Assembly: GCA_013911545.1 (NCBI GenBank)
Contig: JACETA010000009.1
Coordinates: 1-15,163, forward strand
Reading direction: 5' to 3'
Source: Chloroflexota bacterium
Lineage (GTDB): Bacteria > Chloroflexota > Dehalococcoidia > Lucifugimonadales > Lucifugimonadaceae
DNA length: 15,163 bases
The position numbers were made by a program, and so were the translations under genes. The notes below the pieces were generated by a model, which worked only from the letters and a program-made list of their open reading frames with translations, had not been told where the DNA came from and searched no databases. This document shows positions 1 through 6,442 of the stretch, piece after piece; within the stretch, counting starts at the first letter, position 1, and every line of letters begins with the position of its first letter.

Positions 1-185
1 TTGTAAATACGGGTTATGTTGATATGCACAAAGCAATGAAAATTTATAATGACGTTGGTTATGATAGCTTTTTTATTGACGACCATGTTCCTTCCACTTT
101 TCAAGATACTCATTTTGGTCACAGAGGAAGAGCGTTTGCTATGGGTTACATACAAGCATTAATTGAATCTGTAAAAAAGGGATAA
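1..185 (+). CDS. Mannonate dehydratase-like TIM-barrel enzyme, C-terminal fragment
   Basis: This is the 3' end of a gene that begins before the window. The frame is open from base 3 to a TAA at 183-185 and gives 60 residues. The tail contains DDHVP, then GHRGRAFAMGYIQALIE. An acidic/His loop followed by an Arg/Ala/Tyr helix of this kind ends the xylose-isomerase-like TIM-barrel proteins annotated as mannonate dehydratase (UxuA family). Members of that family remove water from D-mannonate in hexuronate catabolism. The match is by recognition of a short C-terminal segment only, so another sugar-acid dehydratase or isomerase of the same fold is possible. Its stop lies 4 bases before the next gene, on the same strand, so the two are probably co-transcribed. 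A sugar-acid enzyme here would fit the sulfatase and epimerase genes nearby. Confidence 0.6.
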   Translation, partial: VNTGYVDMHKAMKIYNDVGYDSFFIDDHVPSTFQDTHFGHRGRAFAMGYIQALIESVKKG

Positions 186-189
186 ATTA

Positions 190-375
190 ATGACTTATGA
201 TTTTTTTGAAAATGTTGTTTCACCATGCATAAACATATGTCGCTATGATGATTCAGGAGAATATTGTATTGGATGCAAAAGAACCCCTATAGAAATTTCT
301 AAATGGTTTATGATGAGCAATTCTGAAAGAGAGCAAATACTGTCAGAACTTCCGAAAAGAGAAATAATAAATTAA
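190..375 (+). CDS. DUF1289 family small cysteine-rich protein
   Basis: This encodes 61 residues with SPCINIC near the N-terminus and then a CIGC pair. The four cysteines (C13, C17, C26, C29; spacing C-x3-C-x8-C-x2-C) and the Trp at 39 in an E-I-x-x-W context are the hallmark of DUF1289 (COG3313). This is a small soluble proteobacterial family thought to bind a metal or Fe-S cluster, with no established biochemical role. The length is normal for the family. The ATG at 190 follows a weak AAGGG 8 bases upstream and lies 4 bases after the preceding stop, so it is likely co-transcribed with the dehydratase-like gene. Its TAA at 373-375 interlocks with the stop of the convergent oxidoreductase gene in a shared TTAA. 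Confidence 0.88.
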   Translation: MTYDFFENVVSPCINICRYDDSGEYCIGCKRTPIEISKWFMMSNSEREQILSELPKREIIN

Positions 376-1433
376 AAAGATCTTAAATATTGATTTGGAG
401 CAGTATTGCTTCCATCTAATTCTTTCATTGCATGAAGTGGCCAATAAGGATTTCTGAGAAGCTCTCTGCCCATAAAAACAACATCAGCTTCATCATTTAA
501 AAGTATGTTTTCTGCCTGATCTGGATTAGTAATTAAGCCAACTGCTCCTGTTTTAATTTCAGCTTCTTTTTTTATTTTTTTTGCAAAACTAACTTGGTAA
601 TTTGGCTTTGGTGTTATTTTTTGATTAAAAAAATTACCTCCAGAAGAACAATCAATTAAATCTACACCTAATTTTTTTAACTGAATACTAAGTTCTACAG
701 ATTGATTAGGATCCCATCCATTTTCAGCATAATCAGTTGCAGAAATCCTAACTAAAAGTATTATATTTTCTGATATCTCTTCTCTTACTTTTTTTACAAT
801 ATTTGATGCAAATCTGATTCTATTTTCAAAACTTCCACCATAAATATCTGTTCTTTTATTAGAGATAGGAGATAAGAATTCATGAACCAGATAACCATGA
901 GCCATGTGAAGTTCTATACATTTAAATCCAGCCATTTCAGCTCTTTTAGCAGAGTCAGCAAATTTATTTTCTAGGCTAATAATTTCATCAACTAAAAGTT
1001 CTCTAGGCTCTTCAGATTGACTATCAAATGGTATTGAAGAAGGTCCCACAGGTTTCCAGCCCCCATCATCAATTCCTACAGAATACCCTTCTTCCCAAGG
1101 TTTTTTTGTTGAACCTTTTCTGCCAGAATGTGCAATCTGGATTGCAGGCATTGATTTCATTTCTTCAATAAAATTTGTAATTTTTGCCAATCCATCAATA
1201 TGGTCATCTTTCCATATCCCTAAGTCACTTGGACTTATCCTTCCTTCAGGTGAAATTGCTGCCGCTTCGGTCATTACCAACCCTGCGCCTCCCGCAGCTC
1301 TTGAACCTAAATGTACAAGATGCCAATTATTTGAAAATCCATCAATTGATGAATATTGACACATGGGAGATACCCAGCATTTATTTTTAATCTTTTGCCC
1401 ACGAATTGTTATCTCACTAAATAATTTACTCAT
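372..1433 (-). CDS. NADH:flavin oxidoreductase, Old Yellow Enzyme family (YqjM/NamA type)
   Basis: The 353-residue length is typical of the YqjM/NamA branch of Old Yellow Enzymes. These are cytoplasmic FMN enzymes that use NAD(P)H to reduce activated C=C bonds. Visible hallmarks are SPMCQYS near residues 22-28 (the C25 and Y27 that mark the YqjM class), Q99, the H-x-x-H pair H176/H179 followed by Y181 that binds the substrate carbonyl, the YGGSFENR signature at 198-205, R229, and the FMN-phosphate segments GAVGLI (296-301) and FMGRELLRNP (320-329). All catalytic positions are present, so it should be active. The true substrate is unknown. Its ATG directly follows the TAA of sulfatase S1 (TAAATG), indicating a two-gene operon with translational coupling and a possible role in the same pathway. 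Confidence 0.93.
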   Translation of the reverse strand: MSKLFSEITIRGQKIKNKCWVSPMCQYSSIDGFSNNWHLVHLGSRAAGGAGLVMTEAAAISPEGRISPSDLGIWKDDHIDGLAKITNFIEEMKSMPAIQIAHSGRKGSTKKPWEEGYSVGIDDGGWKPVGPSSIPFDSQSEEPRELLVDEIISLENKFADSAKRAEMAGFKCIELHMAHGYLVHEFLSPISNKRTDIYGGSFENRIRFASNIVKKVREEISENIILLVRISATDYAENGWDPNQSVELSIQLKKLGVDLIDCSSGGNFFNQKITPKPNYQVSFAKKIKKEAEIKTGAVGLITNPDQAENILLNDEADVVFMGRELLRNPYWPLHAMKELDGSNTAPNQYLRSF

Positions 1434-2918
1434 TTAATCAAATCTAAAAAAATCATTATTCTTTATTTGCCAATGGATTAATTTTTCTTTCATTAACTTA
1501 ATTGTTTCTTGGTGCTCAGAGCTATTAATGAGATTTGTTTCTTCGTAAGGATCATGGTTTAAGTCATATAGCTCGCCAGAATCGTTAAGAGTTAAATTAA
1601 GTTTAATGCGATTTATTATTATTGACCTTCTAGGGTTTTGGTTTAATTCATTTATTTTTTCATTACCTAAATTTCTATCGTCAATTATGCCGGTGCCATT
1701 CCATTCCACCACAACCTCATTATTTCCAAAATCCGATTCTTCAAAAGCATAACTTCTATCTTGCCCTTGAAGATTATCAGGTAAATCTTGATTAAGTTTT
1801 GAAAGAAGGGTTGGAACTAAATCTATATGACTAAAACTTCCTTTAATTTTTTTCATACTATTTTGATTTTGAAGTTTAATTAGCATTGGAACCTTTGCTG
1901 ATTCTTCGTAAAGCGTTCTCTTTTCAAGCATTCCGTGATCACCCATCATTTCACCATGCTCACTAGTAAAAACAATGATTGTATTGTCATACAAGTTATT
2001 TTCTTTTAAAGAATCAATAATCCTTCCGGCCATCCTGTCAACGAAGGTTATATTTGCAAAATAATCTGCTCTTGCCTTAAGCCATCCCTCTCGAGTTGAA
2101 AAATCTTCTCCTCTTGAAGCCAAGTAATTGTTCATATACTCATCACTTTTTTGGTCAGCTCCGTTAATAAATGAGGAATGATAATCAGATCTTGCACTAT
2201 CAATTTCAGCAACGTTATCAGGTTTTTTTAAAAATGTTGGTCCTGTTGGCAATGATTCTGGGTCATACATTCCATCTAATGGCCCTGCGTAGGGAGAATG
2301 AGGCTCAAATGTACTCACATAAAGCATAAATGGGGTTTCCTTATTTCTTTCGATGAAATCTTCAGCTTTTTCTGATAAAAAGGCTGCCATCTGGCTGTCT
2401 TCAGGTAGCAATGATCTGGCTTCGTCATCAAAGATTTTTTTTCCTGTAGGACCTATACCAGTTGGTGTATGCCCTTTACTTACTAACCAATTATGCAAGT
2501 CACTATATGGCAATTCTCCATTAAAATAACTACTATTGTAATGATCTTCAACGCTCACCCATTCATCAAATCCTCTTTGCTTAACTGTGTCATCTCCTAA
2601 ATGCCATTTACCTAAATATCCATTGATATAATCATTATCTTCAATAATTTCTGCAATTGTTTTCACATCCTCTTTTAATGGAATTTTATTTACGGTTGGT
2701 CCTGCTGTGTGAGGATATAAACCTGTCATTATTGAAGATCGAGCAGGAGCACAAACTGGCTGTGTAACGTAAGCATTCTCAACAACATTGGAATGGTTTG
2801 CAAGTTCATTTAGTCTTGGGGTATTAATCCAGTCATTACCATAACATTCAAGCGTGTCGTATCTTTGCTGATCACTCATTATAAAAACCAAATTCGGCTT
2901 ATTATTTTCAGTACTCAT
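1434..2918 (-). CDS. Type I sulfatase (S1), cytoplasmic, choline-sulfatase-like group
   Basis: This 494-residue arylsulfatase-superfamily protein (COG3119) should hydrolyse sulfate esters. The N-terminal strand runs into SDQQ (D16, first metal ligand). PVCAPARSS gives the C-x-P-x-R motif, with C56 expected to be converted to formylglycine and R60. GKWHLG supplies K104 and H106, EPHSPY supplies H207, and K333 lies in LEKRTLYEES. The second metal-binding segment reads TSEHGE (E320, H321) where family members normally have Asp, a conservative but notable change. The C-terminus ends in the usual ELYDL-x-x-DP-x-E subdomain (449-460). There is no signal peptide, so it is predicted cytoplasmic. The ATG at 2918 has no clear Shine-Dalgarno. 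The gene is transcribed away from the lipoprotein gene at 2986. The substrate cannot be assigned. Confidence 0.93.
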   Translation of the reverse strand: MSTENNKPNLVFIMSDQQRYDTLECYGNDWINTPRLNELANHSNVVENAYVTQPVCAPARSSIMTGLYPHTAGPTVNKIPLKEDVKTIAEIIEDNDYINGYLGKWHLGDDTVKQRGFDEWVSVEDHYNSSYFNGELPYSDLHNWLVSKGHTPTGIGPTGKKIFDDEARSLLPEDSQMAAFLSEKAEDFIERNKETPFMLYVSTFEPHSPYAGPLDGMYDPESLPTGPTFLKKPDNVAEIDSARSDYHSSFINGADQKSDEYMNNYLASRGEDFSTREGWLKARADYFANITFVDRMAGRIIDSLKENNLYDNTIIVFTSEHGEMMGDHGMLEKRTLYEESAKVPMLIKLQNQNSMKKIKGSFSHIDLVPTLLSKLNQDLPDNLQGQDRSYAFEESDFGNNEVVVEWNGTGIIDDRNLGNEKINELNQNPRRSIIINRIKLNLTLNDSGELYDLNHDPYEETNLINSSEHQETIKLMKEKLIHWQIKNNDFFRFD

Positions 2919-2985
2919 AAGTGGTTAGTTTACATTAAAATAAAAAATTGTATATTTAAATTATACTGTTTTATATAATGATTTT
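2919..2985. promoter_or_regulatory. Divergent intergenic promoter region
   Basis: These 67 very AT-rich bases separate the start of S1 (minus) from the start of the lipoprotein gene (plus), so both promoters should lie here. For the plus strand, TTTACA (2929-2934), 16 bases, then TATATT (2951-2956) is a plausible -35/-10 pair. A perfect TATAAT at 2974-2979 is closer to the gene and would place transcription start at or next to the ATG. For the minus strand, TATAAT is read at 2967-2962 without a convincing -35. In such AT-rich DNA these boxes can arise by chance. No operator palindrome is obvious. Confidence 0.4.
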
Positions 2986-3531
2986 ATGAAAGTTTTATCT
3001 AAGATTTTAATAATTAATTTTTTGTTATTTGCATTAGCTTGTTCTTCGAGCGAAGAAGTATTTACTCCCATGGAAAAAATTTCAGATCAAGGAAAAATAT
3101 TTTCAATTGGCGATTTTAAACCAATCGGATTTAAAAAAAGTAATGAATATAATGTTGAAGATTTACCTGGTTCAACTTCTGCTTTCTTTGGTTTTATGAA
3201 AAATGAACTTGGTGACCCTAAGGACTATGAAATAAGATTTTATTCATCTCATTCTGATGCTGTAAATCTTGGCACTAAATATGCAGATAATATTGTTGGT
3301 GAAAATGGTTGTATCAATAAAGAATGTTCATTATGGCTTGAAAATTTAAACCAAAGGACTCACCTAGAAGGGGGAAGAAACAACACTTGGAATGCAACAA
3401 AGGCTCCCAAATATAACAATTATGTTATTTACAATAATTTAATTTTATTCTGTTCTGGATATAACGAAAGCGATTCCATGAAGAATTGCACAAAGTTTAT
3501 TGATAAGTTAGAAGGGAAAGTTACTCAATAA
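2986..3531 (+). CDS. Small predicted lipoprotein, unknown function
   Basis: This encodes 181 residues. A basic start and hydrophobic helix lead to FALAC followed by three serines, a lipoprotein signal peptide with lipidated C19. The mature protein would be an approximately 160-residue periplasmic or outer-membrane-anchored domain. It has four further cysteines (C109, C114, C156, C168), likely forming disulfides, which fits an extracytoplasmic location. I do not recognise the family. The ATG at 2986 has no Shine-Dalgarno and lies 6 bases after a TATAAT. The gene is first in a plus-strand set with two SDR-like genes and sulfatase S2, with an 18-base gap to the next. By context it may handle substrate at the envelope, but nothing in the sequence proves this. 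Confidence 0.8.
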   Translation: MKVLSKILIINFLLFALACSSSEEVFTPMEKISDQGKIFSIGDFKPIGFKKSNEYNVEDLPGSTSAFFGFMKNELGDPKDYEIRFYSSHSDAVNLGTKYADNIVGENGCINKECSLWLENLNQRTHLEGGRNNTWNATKAPKYNNYVIYNNLILFCSGYNESDSMKNCTKFIDKLEGKVTQ

Positions 3532-3549
3532 TAATCTTTAAAAAAACCA

Positions 3550-4197
3550 ATGAATATTTTAATTACTGCCGGAAATGATAAATTATCTAATATTTTAAAA
3601 AATAATCTTAAAGGTCATTCAATTAAAGTTTCTAATGATTTAAGTACTAAAAATATATCGAATTTTGATTGTCTAATTATCCTATCTTCTTTAAAAAAAT
3701 GCTTAGACCCAGAAGAGTTAAATTTAAAAATCCAAGGAATTTATAACACATTATCTTCTTCAGTAGAAAGCAATATAAAAAAAGTCATTATGATAAGTTC
3801 ATTAGAAATTTTTGATTACAAAGAAAACTATACTGTTACAGAGACATGGAAAACTACTCCTAAAATTGAACTTACTAATCTCTCAATTAATCTCTCTGAG
3901 GTAATCTTTAAAGAATTTGGCAGAACATTTCCATTTCAAAAAATATTATTGAGGGTAGGGTTTCCTTTAAAAGATAAATTTAATGACAATAAAAATTCTT
4001 GCTTTACAAATGAAACAGACTTTGTAAATGCCGTATCAAAATTAATAGATATTAATTTGAAAAATCAATTTGAAATTTTTCATATACAAACAAAATCAGA
4101 TAACGCTAAGTATTTAACAAATAAAATTGATGAAATAGATAATTTGTCTGCAGATTTAAAAGACCATTTTTATCATCCAAGGGTTCAGGAATTATGA
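3550..4197 (+). CDS. Degenerate SDR/NAD-dependent epimerase-like protein, probable pseudoenzyme
   Basis: This 215-residue protein looks like a shortened extended-SDR fold. The first strand MNILITAG is followed by a segment with no G-x-x-G-x-x-G nucleotide-binding motif (NDKLSNIL). The core strand KKVIMISSLEIF (77-88) keeps the SDR serine position. Where the catalytic Y-x-x-x-K should occur the sequence reads N-L-S-I-N-L-S-E (110-117), with neither Tyr nor Lys. A KILLRVGFPL strand (131-140) follows, as in epimerases. The fold seems conserved but cofactor binding and catalysis appear lost. Its TGA overlaps the ATG of the intact SDR by 4 bases, suggesting coupled synthesis and perhaps a heteromeric complex. 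The frame is open throughout with no frameshift, so it is not a simple pseudogene. Family assignment is by pattern only. Confidence 0.7.
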   Translation: MNILITAGNDKLSNILKNNLKGHSIKVSNDLSTKNISNFDCLIILSSLKKCLDPEELNLKIQGIYNTLSSSVESNIKKVIMISSLEIFDYKENYTVTETWKTTPKIELTNLSINLSEVIFKEFGRTFPFQKILLRVGFPLKDKFNDNKNSCFTNETDFVNAVSKLIDINLKNQFEIFHIQTKSDNAKYLTNKIDEIDNLSADLKDHFYHPRVQEL

Positions 4198-4943
4198 AAG
4201 TTTTAATATTAGGATCAAATGGGATGCTAGGTCCTTGGGTTTCAAAAGTTCTAAAAAATAATCATGAAATCATTGAGACTGACCTTGAAATGATAAAAAC
4301 TAACACAAACTTTGTGAAAGTAGATATATCAAATACTGACGAAGTGTTGAGTGTTGCTGAAGGCGTAGATGCAATAATAAATTTATCGGTTTTAAGGTAT
4401 GACAGAAAATTGGCTTTCGATGTAAATATGAAAGGCAATCTTAATATGATGTTGGCAGCAGAAAAATTTAAAATATCGAGAATTATTAACACAGGGCCCC
4501 ATTTCCAAGTCGCTGGGCCAACATATGAAAATTATGACCATGAAATAAATCCTGATATACCTCCTCAGCCCGGAGTTAATATTTATGCACTTTCCAAAGC
4601 CCTTGGCCAAGAAATATGCAAGGTCTTCACACAAAAAAATCAATTTATTTACTTGCAAACTCTCTTATTTTATATTTTTTACAATCAAGATTTACTAACA
4701 CCTGGAAACAAAATTAATGATAATAATTTCGGTAAGGATTTAACTCCATTTAGTATTAGATGGGAAGATGCAGCTGAAGCAATAAAATTGGCATTAGAAA
4801 TTGATTTAAAAAAACTACCGTCAAGAACAGAGTCTTACTTTGTATTTGCAGATCTTCCTCATAATAAATTTTCCAATGAAAAAGCTAAAAATCAATTGAA
4901 CTGGCAACCAAAGTACAACCTTAAAGATGCTTGGAGTAAATAA
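4194..4943 (+). CDS. Extended SDR, NAD-dependent epimerase/dehydratase family
   Basis: The 249 residues begin with the Rossmann motif LGSNGMLG (G7-x-x-G10-x-x-G13), then D30 at the end of the second strand (NAD preference), VDIS near 43-46, and the catalytic Y131-x-x-x-K135 in YALSK, with T100 at the Ser/Thr position. The C-terminal LNWQPKYNL is the usual end of nucleotide-sugar and sugar epimerases/dehydrogenases. It should be an active cytoplasmic NAD-dependent enzyme acting on a sugar or sugar derivative. At about 250 residues it is shorter than a classical UDP-sugar epimerase (about 310-340) and nearer uronate-dehydrogenase-type members, but the substrate cannot be read from sequence. It overlaps the upstream degenerate SDR by ATGA and precedes sulfatase S2 by 38 bases on the same strand. 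Confidence 0.85.
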   Translation: MKVLILGSNGMLGPWVSKVLKNNHEIIETDLEMIKTNTNFVKVDISNTDEVLSVAEGVDAIINLSVLRYDRKLAFDVNMKGNLNMMLAAEKFKISRIINTGPHFQVAGPTYENYDHEINPDIPPQPGVNIYALSKALGQEICKVFTQKNQFIYLQTLLFYIFYNQDLLTPGNKINDNNFGKDLTPFSIRWEDAAEAIKLALEIDLKKLPSRTESYFVFADLPHNKFSNEKAKNQLNWQPKYNLKDAWSK

Positions 4944-4981
4944 ATATTTTAATTTTTTAATTAGTATTTTAGTATAGATAT

Positions 4982-6442
4982 ATGAATAAAAAAGGCGATT
5001 ATAATGTTATCTTCATTATGGCTGACCAAATGAAAGCCACTGCAAGTAGCCTATATTCTGAAATTGGCGTTGAAACGCCTAATTTAAAAAGAATGAAAGA
5101 TAATGGAGTTCAATTTGAAAATGCTATAACTCCTCACCCTCTTTGTGTGCCAGCAAGAACTTCAGTTATGTCTTCTAAGTATCCTCACACAACTGGGTGC
5201 AGAAGAAATGAAACCTTATTGCCTGATAATGAAAATCATATTTTTAAAGTATGGAAAAATGAAGGCTATAAAATTGGATTAATAGGCAAAAATCATTGTT
5301 TTGAAACTGAAGATGATTTAAATCTTTTTGATCATCTTGATGAGTTTACTCATTCAGGCAGAAATGGAAATAGGGCAAAAATGGAGAAAGGTGCATATAG
5401 CGTTACTGACAGTCCGCTGGAAAGCTATGATTCACATATTATTGCTGAAGAAACAAAGTCATTTTTAAATAAATATAAAGATGACAATTTTTCTTTATGG
5501 GTATCAATTCCTGACCCTCATGAGCCCTATGAAGTACCGAGAAGATTTTTTGAAGAAGCCAAAAATAGCTTTAAATTTCCTGATCAAAGAAAAGATGAGT
5601 TTACCGATGGCACAGCTCCTGAAAGAAATGTTTTACTAAACAAAATTTTAGATTTTAGTAATAATGAAAATTCTAAAAATCCTCAATTTAACGAAGATAT
5701 TGTTACAACATATATGGGGATGGTTAAATTTGTAGACTATAGTATTGGCTTGATATTGGATGAAATAGAGAATTTAGGCCTTAAAGAAAAAACAATTGTT
5801 ATATTTACCGCAGACCATGGTGATTTTTCTGGCGAACATAACATGATGTGTAAGGGCGGAGTATTCTATGATGCCTTAACTAGAGTACCTTTAATTATTT
5901 CTGGAGGACCAATATCTCAAAACGATACAAATATTGATGACCCTGCCAGTCTAATTGACATTATGCCGACAGTTTTAAGTATTCAAAACATAGATATACC
6001 TAATGATTATCAAGGCAAAATTTTGCCGATTGTTCCTGAAGGTGAGGCAAGAGAGGCTGCTTTTTCTGAATATGGTGCTGGTGGAAAACTTTACACATTA
6101 GAAGATTTAAAATTATTGCCAGAACCATTTGGTTATCATTCTCTTATCGATTGTCTTTGGGCGAGAGAGGCTGAAGGGAGAAGAAAGATGGTTAGAACAA
6201 AGAATTGGAAATTTGTTCACGACCCTATGGGAGATAAAGATGAGTTGTATGATTTAGAAAATGATCCATGGGAGCATTATAATTTAGCGGAAAAAGAAAA
6301 TTATTCAAATAAAGTTTTAGAAATGAAATCACATCTTCTTAACTGGATGATTGAAACTGAAGACCCTCAGCCTGTCCCTTTACCTAATAGTGTAGGCAGG
6401 CCAAAAGATATAAAAAATGACCCTTGGAAACATATCAAATAA
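4982..6442 (+). CDS. Type I sulfatase (S2), cytoplasmic
   Basis: This 486-residue arylsulfatase-superfamily hydrolase has MADQ (D15), PLCVPARTS with formylglycine-site C55 and R59, GKNH (K103, H105), DPHEPY (H180), TADHGD (metal ligands D278, H279), K291 in CKGG, and the C-terminal DELYDLENDPWEHYNL subdomain (420-435). All catalytic positions are intact. It lacks the Cys-Tyr-Gly segment after the first metal site found in S1, S3 and S4, and its middle region differs from theirs, so it is a different subfamily and probably acts on a different sulfate position or substrate. There is no signal peptide. The ATG at 4982 has no clear Shine-Dalgarno, and initiation there puts the Cys at 55, matching the other sulfatases. 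It ends base-to-base against the convergent CRTAC1-like gene. Confidence 0.93.
   Translation: MNKKGDYNVIFIMADQMKATASSLYSEIGVETPNLKRMKDNGVQFENAITPHPLCVPARTSVMSSKYPHTTGCRRNETLLPDNENHIFKVWKNEGYKIGLIGKNHCFETEDDLNLFDHLDEFTHSGRNGNRAKMEKGAYSVTDSPLESYDSHIIAEETKSFLNKYKDDNFSLWVSIPDPHEPYEVPRRFFEEAKNSFKFPDQRKDEFTDGTAPERNVLLNKILDFSNNENSKNPQFNEDIVTTYMGMVKFVDYSIGLILDEIENLGLKEKTIVIFTADHGDFSGEHNMMCKGGVFYDALTRVPLIISGGPISQNDTNIDDPASLIDIMPTVLSIQNIDIPNDYQGKILPIVPEGEAREAAFSEYGAGGKLYTLEDLKLLPEPFGYHSLIDCLWAREAEGRRKMVRTKNWKFVHDPMGDKDELYDLENDPWEHYNLAEKENYSNKVLEMKSHLLNWMIETEDPQPVPLPNSVGRPKDIKNDPWKHIK

Noticed and set aside
1434..2918. Signal peptide at the S1 N-terminus (hydrophobic NLVFIM), and equally in S2, S3 and S4
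   Set aside because: The hydrophobic run is only 5-6 residues and is the first core beta-strand that ends in the metal ligand Asp, so it cannot be a cleaved signal.
4262..4658. Two open frames on the minus strand opposite the intact SDR gene
   Set aside because: They are antisense to conserved Rossmann and YxxxK coding sequence and show no protein features of their own.
4944..4981. Possible terminator or promoter between the SDR and S2 genes
   Set aside because: Only AT-rich sequence with weak inverted symmetry; no GC stem, no convincing -35/-10 pair.
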